From an uncultured Porphyromonadaceae bacterium (GTDB taxonomy: Bacteria > Bacteroidota > Bacteroidia > Bacteroidales > Muribaculaceae), in assembly GCA_947176585.1 (NCBI GenBank), contig CAMWRI010000007.1, positions 1 through 39,075 of the forward strand: a DNA stretch of 39,075 nt, read 5' to 3'. The notes below the pieces were generated by a model that saw only the letters and a list, made by a program, of their open reading frames with translations, did no database searches and was not told where the DNA came from. Made by a program: the position numbers and the translations under genes. Of the stretch, positions 1 through 8,395 are shown piece by piece (the first letter of the stretch is position 1; each line of letters begins with the position of its first letter).

Positions 1-3
1 CCC

Positions 4-35
4 CTTGCACATCCCGCCCCCGAAAGCTAAATTTG
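4..35 (+). promoter_or_regulatory. Bacteroidota-type promoter, candidate
   Basis: CTTG at 4-7, a 20-base spacer, then TAAATTTG at 28-35, which fits the Bacteroidota -33 (TTTG/TTG) and -7 (TAnnTTTG) pattern. Transcription would begin near 42 and run into the dynamin-like operon. Two other intergenic sites in the window (about 21.4 kb and 37.1 kb, - strand) have almost the same layout. The assignment rests on motif and spacing only. Confidence 0.5.
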
Positions 36-107
36 CCCGTGAAAAACATTAACCCTTAAAAAATATTAAATATGCCCTCCAGAGCGTCTAATCGAAAAAA
101 AATAGTT

Positions 108-115
108 TAACTTTG
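108..115 (+). promoter_or_regulatory. second -7-like box (TAACTTTG)
   Basis: TAACTTTG matches the Bacteroidota -7 consensus TAnnTTTG and lies just before the first hairpin of the structured leader. No good -33 element is visible at the expected distance (84-90); the spacer is A-rich. If used, it would start a transcript near 121. Weaker than the site at 4-35. Confidence 0.35.
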
Positions 116-120
116 CCATA

Positions 121-377
121 CTCATGCGGGGGAGAAATCCCGTAGAGTAAGAAAAGAGTCAAACTCTCTTTCTCAGCAAGACGAATCGCCAATTCAAAAA
201 ACAGACTGAGAGGGAGTGCGGTTAGACGCTCTTTCTGTATAGTCGTATCAACGTTGCGGCCTCGTGCCCTTTATACGCCTAATGCAGAGGGGCTGTTTAT
301 CCCACCCTCATATATCATTCAGTCTGTAGGCTTTGGCGAGCCTGTCTTGCTATGATCGAGGTGCGATAAATTCCCCT
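121..377 (+). ncRNA. structured leader RNA or small RNA, unidentified
   Basis: The 512 bases before the first plausible ATG hold a run of hairpins: 127-130 with 139-142; 209-218 with 227-236 (ten pairs including wobbles); 244-248 with 273-277; 287-291 with 305-309; and 328-332 with 339-343. The G-rich 5' end (128-134) can also pair with 371-377, which would close the whole element into one domain, and a T-rich stretch follows. Hallmark sequences of RNase P RNA, tmRNA and SRP RNA were looked for and not found; a divergent 6S-like rod is possible but not demonstrated. It may be a 5' leader controlling the GTPase genes or an independent small RNA. The rest of 1-512 holds only promoter-like motifs and a short TTG-initiated in-frame extension that does not look coding. 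Confidence 0.35.
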
Positions 378-512
378 CTTTTCTTATACCCATACCCCAA
401 CCGCCGAATTAGGGAATCAGGAGGCGAGAAACAGAAAAACACAAGTTTTAACTCTGTGATTTCAAGAATACTAAGAATATCAAGCCATCCTCTTCTTGCC
501 TTTTCCGACACT

Positions 513-1703
513 ATGAAGGGGTGGTATGTAAGGGGGCTTGGTTGTGTTTTACATAAGGTATCCAACGGCAATCCAAATATGAGATTGCTGTTTGAACAAT
601 GGGGATATTCCATTTTGAATACCGATGTATCCACTTGGTTTCAGTCTGAAGATACTTCATTCATCAAGAAGGCTATATCCTTAAATCGAGATGGCCTTCG
701 CTTCTTTCGTCTCAAGCATCAGTTTTACTTTGATTGCTTTTACCTTACCGAGACATGTGACTCATCCCTATTTAATGAGTTGAATGAATATCTTATAAAA
801 TTCGGCAGCAATATATTCACCAAAAAGGCGCTGAAACGCACTTATAATTTCTTTGCCGGCAATACCGGAAGCCTAAATGTTGAAGAAAGTCTATTGAAGC
901 ATAGAAATGATAATCGTGCTTTTGGCGAAAAATACGAAAATAGTGTACTCGTGGTGGCTACGGTTTCAGCGGGTAAATCAACACTGATCAATGCTCTTAC
1001 AGGTTCTTACTTTAATAAAGTGAAGAACGGAGCATGCACCAGTCGCATTTGTAAGATTCATAATAAGCCGGTAACGGATGGCATCACGTACAGGAAAGAT
1101 AACGTATTGAATTATAACGCCAATATTGAATCTAAATCGAGTGAGGAAACGAGCGAGGCGGCAATGCATTTCGTGTCAAGTTTAGGGGCTTACCGCGTAT
1201 GCCTGATCGACACCCCGGGAGTTAATAATTCTCGTGATCACAACCATTTGATTATCACATCAGATGCTATAAAAGGGCAGAATTTCGATATGGTAATCTT
1301 CATATCGAATGGGCAGTATAATGGCACTAACGACGAGCGTCAACTTCTCGATCTTCTTCATAACCATAATAAGAAACCTGTCCTTTTTGTGCTGAATCAG
1401 CTGGATTGCTTCAAAAATGGCGTGGATAATATTGCTAAAATGATTGCAGTTTATCATAAGGAACTTACTTCAATAGGGTTCGACTCTCCTAAAGTCTTTC
1501 CCGTTTCGGCTTGGTACGCGTACTTACTTAATGCACAAAAATCATTAGATGAGGAAGAGCAGGAAGAACTGGCAGTGATGCGCCACCGCTTCTCCAAAGC
1601 ATTTTTTGACTTAAACAACTATATAGAATCTGAATCTGAACACGAATATCAGAAAACAGGCTTGAAAGCACTTGAAAACGAAATAATTAAACTACTCAAA
1701 TAA
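513..1703 (+). CDS. dynamin-like GTPase, small (DLP-1)
   Basis: Predicted dynamin-superfamily GTPase of 396 residues. Visible motifs: P-loop ATVSAGKST (about 149-157), switch-II DTPG (233-236) followed by the dynamin-typical VNNSRD, and the base-recognition motif NQLD (295-298). Bacterial dynamin-like proteins bind GTP and remodel or fuse membranes. About 145 residues of unknown N-terminal sequence precede the G domain, and little follows it, so the long helical stalk of full-size dynamins is missing. It probably works with the larger GTPase that starts 15 bases downstream, much as other bacterial dynamin pairs act as heteromers. The frame is open back to a TTG at 333, but that part lies in the structured leader, so ATG 513 is preferred; no clear Shine-Dalgarno is seen. 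Family call firm, substrate and role unknown. Confidence 0.85.
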   Translation: MKGWYVRGLGCVLHKVSNGNPNMRLLFEQWGYSILNTDVSTWFQSEDTSFIKKAISLNRDGLRFFRLKHQFYFDCFYLTETCDSSLFNELNEYLIKFGSNIFTKKALKRTYNFFAGNTGSLNVEESLLKHRNDNRAFGEKYENSVLVVATVSAGKSTLINALTGSYFNKVKNGACTSRICKIHNKPVTDGITYRKDNVLNYNANIESKSSEETSEAAMHFVSSLGAYRVCLIDTPGVNNSRDHNHLIITSDAIKGQNFDMVIFISNGQYNGTNDERQLLDLLHNHNKKPVLFVLNQLDCFKNGVDNIAKMIAVYHKELTSIGFDSPKVFPVSAWYAYLLNAQKSLDEEEQEELAVMRHRFSKAFFDLNNYIESESEHEYQKTGLKALENEIIKLLK

Positions 1704-1717
1704 CCAAATACCAATCA

Positions 1718-4051
1718 ATGAAAAATGTCCGAATCAAGTACAATCCGTATCTGAATACGACTCAGATAGAGGTTGACGGCAAGGCGCCAAAATCCGACAG
1801 CAAGTTGTCGGCAGCAAGCGCCCTGCGCCTGCAGGAGTGGATTGAGACATTGCCCGAGAAACTCATAGAGGAGTATCGCGACCGCAATTTCAAAATCGAG
1901 TTCACGGGAACTCTTGCCGACTACAATGACGTAGTGGCAGCCATAAATGCTTATGGCAATGAAATCAATGCCGAATGTGTTCACCATGCCACTCCCAATA
2001 TCGATGAAGTTGAGGCTACTATTGATCAGATATTTGCAGAAATCAAGGCAAATGAACTTGTTCCCGAGCTAAAGGCACCTGAAATCATTGAGGCTTTTGA
2101 GAAAGCAAAAGACTCGAGTTTTGAAGTAAACGTTGTGGCCACCATGAGTTCCGGCAAGTCAACGCTCATAAACTCCATTCTTCAACAGCAGCTTATGCCG
2201 GCTGCAAATGAAGCCACAACAGCCACGATAGTAAAAATAATCGACACCGATAGTGATCATTTTACTGCAGTGGCCTATGATAAAAGCGGAAACAAGGTTG
2301 CTGAAATAGACAATGTTACGCTTGCGTCAATGAGTGAAATCAATGACGACGAACGTGTAAACACTGTTGAACTTAAGGGTAAGATTCCTTTTGTGCAATC
2401 TACCGGCATGAGACTCTCAATTGTAGACACTCCCGGACCGAATAACTCTCGTGATAAGAGCCATCAGGAGAAGACTTATAGCATGATAGCCAATTCAGAT
2501 AAGTCTCTGGTGTTGTTTGTTATGAATATGGAGCAAAACGGTACCGATGATGAAAATAACCTCCTTGATTATATTTGCCGTCAGATGGCCAAGGGTGGCA
2601 AGCAGAGTCGGGAACGTTTTATATTTGCATTTAATAAGGTTGATAAACTAAATCCGGGTCCAAAAGGAGAGGGTGAGGGCGCGGTACCTAACTATCTTAG
2701 TAAAGCGAAAAATGCTCTTGAAAAAAGTGGTATAGCTAATCCAAATATTTTCCCTGTAGCCTCGCTTCCTGCTCTCCAGCTTCGAGTATTTGATGATGGG
2801 ATTGATTTAGAGGATGAAGATGAGTCAGACGATATCGCAGAGCTTAAGAGCTTTACGACAAGAAGTAGAAAATACCCGGAAATGCATCTGGAGAAATACT
2901 ACGAATTCTCAAATCTGCCTAATAGTGTCCGCGATACTATCGACACTCTTCTTGATGAAATCTCGAAAGAGAATCAGATGGAAGACAAGGCTTCCAGAAG
3001 ATATTCTGAATCGGGGAGGCAGATTACGGAAATCCATACCGGCATAGTGAACATCGAGAAGGCCATAAATATGTACGTGAATAAGTATGCCCGCACTCAG
3101 AAGGTTATGGACCTTGTTCAGGCTTTCAACGGCAAGCTCGAAGAAATGGCCACTATAGCCAAGGTGGAGGATGATATTGCCAAGAACAAGGAAAAAGCTG
3201 CGGAACTTGAGAAACAGATTGCAACAATCAAGCAGAATATCGCTTCTGCCAACAAGGCCAAGAATCTGTCTCAGGAAATCGACAAAATCGATCTCACAGC
3301 CGATGCCAAAAAGGAGCTCTCTGCCTATATCGGCAGCGTGAATAACAGGCTCAGTGAGATGATGTCGGGCGATGACCATGTCAAAAAGGATAAGGCTATT
3401 ATGATGTGTAAATCAATGGAAAAACAAGTCCGCGCGATTAATGCTCAGCTTAATGTTGAACTAAAAAAGATTCTCGAAAAGGCCTACAAGACCACTCTTA
3501 CTAAAATCATCGATGAGTATAAGAAGCATCTTGCAGCGCTAAATGTGGGTATCAATGCGCAGGCTCTTTCGTTCAATCCTATGAGCCTGGTTTCCATGTC
3601 TCTGGCCAACCTCAGCAATATAATCGAGGATAATACAACAGAAGAGGATCACGGAAAGTACGTACAAGAAGAGGGAAGCATTTGGCGTAAAGCAGGCTCT
3701 ATTCTTACTTTTGGCGCGATAGATTACAATAAAACAGTGTGGAAATCAGACTGGAAAGATTTTGTAGATATGGTTGAAGTAACCCATGACTACATAGAGC
3801 CTATCCAAGAACAGCTCAATCACACGCGTGAATCTGCCCTAAAGCATATCGCAAATGAGACTCTGCGTCTGAAAGACCATCTCAAAAAGGAGCTGGTAAA
3901 AATTGATGCCGCTCTCAATTCCAAGCTAGATGCGCTTTCTCAGACCGAGGCCAGCTCCAAAGCAACCGCTGTAGAGATTGCCAATAACGAGGCAAAACTC
4001 AGATGGCTCAAAGAAATCACCCAACGAGTAAGGGATATAATTGACTTCTGA
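1718..4051 (+). CDS. dynamin-like GTPase, large (DLP-2)
   Basis: Bacterial dynamin-like GTPase of 777 residues. P-loop ATMSSGKST at 141-149, switch-I threonines near 167, DTPG at 237-240 followed by PNNSRDKSH, and NKVD at 306-309. A unique N-terminal domain (1-130) precedes the G domain. The remainder is largely helical, with a charged coiled coil near 475-530 and a less charged stretch near 600-690 (GSIWRKAGSILTFG) that could be the membrane-contacting paddle. This is the usual architecture of membrane-acting bacterial dynamins. It follows the smaller GTPase by 14 bases and precedes the next gene by 2 bases, so co-translation is likely. Related pairs are known in antiphage or toxin-export contexts (for example LeoA-type systems); the job here is not known. 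Confidence 0.9.
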   Translation: MKNVRIKYNPYLNTTQIEVDGKAPKSDSKLSAASALRLQEWIETLPEKLIEEYRDRNFKIEFTGTLADYNDVVAAINAYGNEINAECVHHATPNIDEVEATIDQIFAEIKANELVPELKAPEIIEAFEKAKDSSFEVNVVATMSSGKSTLINSILQQQLMPAANEATTATIVKIIDTDSDHFTAVAYDKSGNKVAEIDNVTLASMSEINDDERVNTVELKGKIPFVQSTGMRLSIVDTPGPNNSRDKSHQEKTYSMIANSDKSLVLFVMNMEQNGTDDENNLLDYICRQMAKGGKQSRERFIFAFNKVDKLNPGPKGEGEGAVPNYLSKAKNALEKSGIANPNIFPVASLPALQLRVFDDGIDLEDEDESDDIAELKSFTTRSRKYPEMHLEKYYEFSNLPNSVRDTIDTLLDEISKENQMEDKASRRYSESGRQITEIHTGIVNIEKAINMYVNKYARTQKVMDLVQAFNGKLEEMATIAKVEDDIAKNKEKAAELEKQIATIKQNIASANKAKNLSQEIDKIDLTADAKKELSAYIGSVNNRLSEMMSGDDHVKKDKAIMMCKSMEKQVRAINAQLNVELKKILEKAYKTTLTKIIDEYKKHLAALNVGINAQALSFNPMSLVSMSLANLSNIIEDNTTEEDHGKYVQEEGSIWRKAGSILTFGAIDYNKTVWKSDWKDFVDMVEVTHDYIEPIQEQLNHTRESALKHIANETLRLKDHLKKELVKIDAALNSKLDALSQTEASSKATAVEIANNEAKLRWLKEITQRVRDIIDF

Positions 4052-4053
4052 CG

Positions 4054-4572
4054 ATGAAACAACAATTTAAACAGAAAGTTGATACGGGCAACCTTACGGG
4101 CACCCGTATCAGCCTCTCCAACGAAATGATGCTCGATCCCAGGGGTGAAAGCTTCAAGGAGATGAAAGCCTATGCGGAAACGGCTTTACCAAATCTATAC
4201 GAACCGCACGATGGGGGACTACTTGAAGAAAACCGGGAAAAGTGGACAAAGGAGCTGTTGTTCGCCACAAAAAATGATCTGGACGACAATTTCTCGAAAG
4301 AACGCCTTGAGTATTATTATATTCTGGCCAAAAGTGTGCTGCGAGATAAAGCCGATTCGCTTGACGAAAAGGAACGAAAGTCCAATTCTCGATCGCAAGA
4401 AAATGGTACTGACAAAAACACTCCGAATCCTCTTTACTTGGGCTTGGCAGTAGGTGGACTACTTGTGGGTGGCACCGGATTGCTTGTGGGCAGAATCGTA
4501 GTCGCAGCCGCCGGCCTCGCCGCAGCTGCAATTGGCGGTAGTGTTCTATATAAAAACCAAAACAACAAATGA
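4054..4572 (+). CDS. small protein with glycine-zipper C-terminus
   Basis: 172-residue protein of no recognised family. Residues 1-125 are hydrophilic and rich in Lys, Glu and Asp. Residues about 128-166 form an alanine/glycine-rich hydrophobic stretch (for example LAVGGLLVGGTGLLVG) with regular small residues, a glycine-zipper pattern long enough for a membrane hairpin, ending in a short basic tail. It starts 2 bases after the large GTPase and its stop overlaps the next ATG (ATGA), so it belongs to the same operon. A similar Gly/Ala hydrophobic segment occurs inside the downstream HerA-like ATPase. Inference: a membrane anchor or partner for the GTPase/ATPase complex. It is not a recognised lipoprotein and has no N-terminal signal peptide. 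Confidence 0.75.
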   Translation: MKQQFKQKVDTGNLTGTRISLSNEMMLDPRGESFKEMKAYAETALPNLYEPHDGGLLEENREKWTKELLFATKNDLDDNFSKERLEYYYILAKSVLRDKADSLDEKERKSNSRSQENGTDKNTPNPLYLGLAVGGLLVGGTGLLVGRIVVAAAGLAAAAIGGSVLYKNQNNK

Positions 4573-4790
4573 GCATCAAGAACAAAAATACAATACAATC
4601 AGCAACTAAAGTCGCGAGCACGTGTGATGGACACGCCGGGGTATTTAGCGAAACTTTAACCACAGGAAGTACTTCGTCTGAATCGACGTCTTGCAGCTTC
4701 TCTACAACTTCTAAGTCTGAATATGAAAGCATGAGCGATGGCAAATCTAAAGGTATAAACGAATCGCACAGCACTACTATAGAAGTGTGA
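4569..4790 (+). CDS. Ser/Thr-rich small protein, ended by in-frame TGA
   Basis: 73 codons from an ATG overlapping the previous stop (ATGA) to TGA at 4788-4790. Composition is extremely rich in Ser and Thr with Glu and Lys, without hydrophobic core or cysteine pattern, so it is probably disordered. The same style of Ser/Thr/Glu sequence appears in the next protein around residues 286-322 and 381-432. The reading frame does not end naturally at the TGA: 41 further sense codons of identical composition follow and stop exactly at 4914-4916, overlapping the start of the ATPase gene. The gene was therefore probably 115 codons long, and the TGA is a premature stop, a recoding site or a sequencing difference. 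Function unknown. Confidence 0.55.
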   Translation: MSIKNKNTIQSATKVASTCDGHAGVFSETLTTGSTSSESTSCSFSTTSKSEYESMSDGKSKGINESHSTTIEV

Positions 4791-4916
4791 GAAACCGTTA
4801 CACGTTGCTACTCAAAAACAGAGTCCATAGCGTCACCTCGAAGCACCGGTAATAGTGAAACCACCACTTTCTCTGATACAATCACAGAAACAAGCACAAA
4901 TCATAGCAACCAATGA
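4791..4916 (+). pseudogene. in-frame continuation of the Ser/Thr-rich ORF after TGA
   Basis: From 4791 the frame of the preceding small ORF runs on for 41 sense codons with the same Ser/Thr/Glu-rich composition (ending near TITETSTNHSNQ) to TGA at 4914-4916. That stop overlaps the ATPase start at 4913 as ATGA, the same coupling used at 4569. This would be unlikely for random sequence. It is best read as the 3' part of one gene interrupted at 4788. Confidence 0.6.
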
Positions 4917-7900
4917 GCTCGATATGGGATAGAAATGAGCCTATTGCGGGAGAGCCGCAAAAAGGACAGCTTGTGCCGGACAATCCAGCCCGTGATTTGC
5001 CCAAATACAAGGAACCGGAGACCGTCGCCCCGCTGATGAATATTGATTCGCGGCTCTTCGGCGCAAATCAGGCATTGACATTGGTGGACAACGTGGTGCT
5101 GAAAAAATACCTCACCAAACTCTCCAATATGAGCATAGAGCCGATGGGTGAGGAATGGAATCTCGAAGACGCTTTGAAGGAGGTAATCATCTTCAAGGTC
5201 AATAAGATGGTCTACGAGAAAGATGAGTATGCTACAGAGAAATTCAACAGCATCATCAGCGCCATGACCTACATTAACGGATCGGTGTTCATGATTGTGG
5301 ATGGACATAAAGATAAGACCGATTTTTATCTGGGCGTAAAACTGGAGTCCACAACCGACAAATCTGTCAAATCATATTCCGACACCCTTAAGCGTGCCCT
5401 TATGGGACAATTTCCGGGTGCAGAAATCACGGGTATATCGGAGATCGGAGTAGGCAAAAAAACATCTAAGCAGGCACAGTTAATTGCCGATATTAAAGAG
5501 GAGGTAAAGACCATCAGTATATGTTCCGGCGTGCCGGCTATCAAGAACAGCAAGGGCGAATATACGAATGCCACTTTTGTTCAGGGTATCGAAAAATTTG
5601 CCTCGGCTATGGCAGGAAAGCGATACACAGCTATCATCCTTGCCACAAATGTTCCGGATGCTGAAATTGCCAAACTAAGATTGGGATATGAAAATATCTA
5701 CTCTCAACTGTCGGCAGCATCTACGCATCAACTTGCCTATTCCACTAACGAATCTCTCGCAAATGCAGTGAGCAGGAGCAAAGGTGTTTCGAATTCGGTT
5801 GGTACTACAGATACAACAGGAGAAAGTACATCCGAATCTCAATCTCGTACTCACACGACATCTGAATCCCATGCGCACACCGAAGGGGAATCTAAGGAGA
5901 ACTTCTGGGGAAAAGCCGCGAATTTTTCGGAATCGCTTATAACAGCCGGTGCATATCTCACCGCTACAGGAGTGGGCGCACCACTGGGTGCAGTAATGAT
6001 GGGTGCAGGAGTAGTGGCCGGTGTCGGTGGCATGATTGGAGCGAAGCAACTTAGCAAAAGTGATACAGACACATTATCTGAGTCCGACAGCGAGACTAAT
6101 GGCGTAACCAATACCATAAACAAGTCGCACGCAGTTACAGAAAATCGTACGGAAAGTTTTACTGAAACTGAAGGCCAAACTTCAACCGTTGGAGAGACCA
6201 AGAATTTCACTCTGACGATTCAGGATAAGCACGTTCAGGAGATTCTGAAAAGGATTGATAAACAGCTTGAAAGAATGGCGGTGTCGGAAAGCACCGGACT
6301 CTGGGCCACTTGCGCCTATTTCCTGTCGTACGGAGAAGATCGAGCTTCCGCCGAATCCGGTGCGTCTATCTATCGTTCTATAGTGCAAGGAGAACAATCC
6401 GGAGTGGAGCAATCGGCAATTAATACATGGTACTTCGCACAGTCCGACTCCAATTTCGCGAATCTTACAAAGTATCTGTGCAGCCTGTCGCATCCGGTCT
6501 TCTCCTTCAGGCAGAACCAAATGTTAAATACTATATCTCTGCCTCCTACCAATATGCTTAGCAGCAAGGAAGTGGCCATCGCTCTTGCCTTACCACGCAA
6601 AAGCGTGCCGGGATTTCCGGTGGTTGAACACACTTCATTGGGCAAGGAAGTGGTGAGATTGGGTACAATTAAATCCGACCGGCCCTATGTTCCGTTTGAG
6701 CTCGGTTGCATATTCGATCAGGGAATCGCCCGAAAATACAATAAGGTATTCCTTGACAAAAACAGTCTCACTCAACACACTTTCGTAACCGGTTCCACCG
6801 GCTGCGGAAAGAGCGAGACTGTGTATAAACTCATCGATAGCATACGTGAAGCCGATGCAAAGTTCCTGATAATTGAGCCGGCAAAAGGTGAGTATAAAAA
6901 AGTTTTCGGTACGGAGCACGTGTATGGCACAAATCCATTGACGTCCAATCTGCTTAAAATAAATCCTTTCAAATTTACCGAAGGAGTGCACGTACTCGAA
7001 CATGCCGACCGTCTGATAGAGATATTCAACGTGTGCTGGCCAATGTATGCGGCCATGCCGGCTGTGCTCAAGGAAGCCGTGCTTAATGCCTACGAAGATT
7101 GCGGATGGGACTTGATAAAGTCTGTCAACAAGTATTCGAGCCAAATCTTCCCTACGTTTTCAGACCTTATCTGGGAACTGGAGACGGTGATAGAACTCTC
7201 TGAATACTCCGAGGAAGTAAAAAGCAATTACAAAGGTTCACTGGTAACTCGTGTTAAGTCTCTTGCCAACGGCATAAATGGCGAGATATTCTCAGGACAA
7301 GAAATCGGAGATGCGAAGCTTTTCGACGAAAACGTGATAGTGGATATAAGCCGTATTGGCTCGCAGGAAACCAAGGCTCTGATTATGGGCGTACTTATAA
7401 TGCGTCTTAATGAATACAGAGCCAACAGCGGTATTAAATCAAACAGCGAACTGCGTCACGTCACTATTCTCGAAGAAGCTCATAATCTACTGAAGCGTTG
7501 CTCGCAGGAGCAAACAGCCGAAGGGAGCAATATCGCAGGCAAATCGGTGGAGATGATATCCAATGCTATAGCAGAGATGCGTACTTATGGCGAAGGGTTC
7601 ATTATCGTAGATCAATCTCCGGGGGCTGTGGATATATCCGCAATCCGCAACACCAATACGAAAATCATAATGCGCCTGCCCGAAGAGTCGGACCGCAAGG
7701 TAGCCGGAAAATCGGCGGCCATGAAGGATTGCCAGATTGACGAGATTGCCAAGCTACCTACCGGTGTTGCCGTTGTATATCAGAACGATTGGGAAGAACC
7801 GGTACTGTGTCATATCGAAAAATACTCCGGTTCTCGTCATGAGTACGAGTTCAAGGAAGACGTTTCCGAGATTTTCGACATCAATACGCTGGTTGTAGAA

Positions 7901-8332
7901 ATCTTGAAATTCATGTTCCAGACGAAAGTTTCACAACCCCTGGATTTCGATCTTGAAGTCATTAAAGGCCACATCTCAAGTTCGGCACTTCCAACGTATG
8001 TGAAAATCAACGTGCTTGAAGCAGTGCAGGAGTATGAGAAAAGTGGTAAAGCAGCCATCTGGGATAACAATGAATTCGTGAAATTCTCGTGGGTAATATC
8101 CGGACTCTTCGGTATTAAACAGCGTGTGGCCAAGATTGTAAAAACGAAGTCGGGCTTCGATGAGTTAACATCCGGACTTAAAGCCGTAATACACGATACA
8201 ATGAACGACATCCCTAAGGAATTGGATATGCCGATAATCCAGAGCCTGCTGCGCGATTATTCGACAAGAGATGAAGTAAGTCTCAGGAAATACAGCGACT
8301 GGCTTAAAGCAGCACGAAATCTCAAGAATTAA
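4913..8332 (+). CDS. HerA/FtsK-family (DUF87-like) ATPase with Ser/Thr-rich glycine-zipper insert
   Basis: 1139-residue ATPase. The C-terminal half has Walker A GSTGCGKS (627-634) and Walker B VTILEEAHN (850-858), followed by a conserved block around IIVDQSPGAVD and RLPEESDRKVAG, which is typical of HerA/DUF87 hexameric pumping ATPases. The N-terminal half (1-280) is unrecognised. Between them lies an odd insert: Ser/Thr/Glu-rich (about 286-322), a Gly/Ala hydrophobic hairpin (about 340-380), then Ser/Thr/Glu-rich again (about 381-432). That segment suggests membrane insertion, which HerA proteins normally lack. HerA relatives move DNA or protein through rings and occur in repair, conjugation and antiphage islands. 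It ends the dynamin operon, overlapping the previous frame by 4 bases. No NurA or SIR2 partner is nearby. Confidence 0.85.
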   Translation: MSSIWDRNEPIAGEPQKGQLVPDNPARDLPKYKEPETVAPLMNIDSRLFGANQALTLVDNVVLKKYLTKLSNMSIEPMGEEWNLEDALKEVIIFKVNKMVYEKDEYATEKFNSIISAMTYINGSVFMIVDGHKDKTDFYLGVKLESTTDKSVKSYSDTLKRALMGQFPGAEITGISEIGVGKKTSKQAQLIADIKEEVKTISICSGVPAIKNSKGEYTNATFVQGIEKFASAMAGKRYTAIILATNVPDAEIAKLRLGYENIYSQLSAASTHQLAYSTNESLANAVSRSKGVSNSVGTTDTTGESTSESQSRTHTTSESHAHTEGESKENFWGKAANFSESLITAGAYLTATGVGAPLGAVMMGAGVVAGVGGMIGAKQLSKSDTDTLSESDSETNGVTNTINKSHAVTENRTESFTETEGQTSTVGETKNFTLTIQDKHVQEILKRIDKQLERMAVSESTGLWATCAYFLSYGEDRASAESGASIYRSIVQGEQSGVEQSAINTWYFAQSDSNFANLTKYLCSLSHPVFSFRQNQMLNTISLPPTNMLSSKEVAIALALPRKSVPGFPVVEHTSLGKEVVRLGTIKSDRPYVPFELGCIFDQGIARKYNKVFLDKNSLTQHTFVTGSTGCGKSETVYKLIDSIREADAKFLIIEPAKGEYKKVFGTEHVYGTNPLTSNLLKINPFKFTEGVHVLEHADRLIEIFNVCWPMYAAMPAVLKEAVLNAYEDCGWDLIKSVNKYSSQIFPTFSDLIWELETVIELSEYSEEVKSNYKGSLVTRVKSLANGINGEIFSGQEIGDAKLFDENVIVDISRIGSQETKALIMGVLIMRLNEYRANSGIKSNSELRHVTILEEAHNLLKRCSQEQTAEGSNIAGKSVEMISNAIAEMRTYGEGFIIVDQSPGAVDISAIRNTNTKIIMRLPEESDRKVAGKSAAMKDCQIDEIAKLPTGVAVVYQNDWEEPVLCHIEKYSGSRHEYEFKEDVSEIFDINTLVVEILKFMFQTKVSQPLDFDLEVIKGHISSSALPTYVKINVLEAVQEYEKSGKAAIWDNNEFVKFSWVISGLFGIKQRVAKIVKTKSGFDELTSGLKAVIHDTMNDIPKELDMPIIQSLLRDYSTRDEVSLRKYSDWLKAARNLKN

Positions 8333-8342
8333 CAACACTTCA

Positions 8343-8376
8343 AATGGCCGTGTGAGGTGTTCTTCACACGGCCATT
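8343..8376 (+). terminator. strong hairpin terminator after the ATPase gene
   Basis: A perfect 13-bp inverted repeat (8343-8355 with 8364-8376) around an 8-base loop, starting 11 bases after the ATPase stop. A long U tract is missing, as is common in Bacteroidota terminators. It probably ends the GTPase/ATPase transcript and, being symmetric, could act in both directions. Some read-through into the toxin genes is possible because no clear promoter was seen between 8377 and 8395. Confidence 0.7.
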
Positions 8377-8395
8377 AATCATAAAGTATTAAAAT

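Noticed and set aside
121-377. RNase P RNA, tmRNA or SRP RNA identity for the structured leader
   Set aside because: The conserved core sequences of those RNAs are not present; only generic hairpins are seen, so the element is left unidentified.
333-512. N-terminal extension of the first dynamin-like gene from a TTG at 333
   Set aside because: The extra 60 residues (starting in a hairpin of the leader RNA) have no recognisable sequence and depend on a rare start; ATG 513 gives a consistent product.
4154-4774. 206-residue open frame on the - strand opposite the small operon genes
   Set aside because: It is an antisense shadow of the 172-residue and Ser/Thr-rich genes: composition is odd (rich in Cys, Arg, Leu) and there is no domain or separate promoter.
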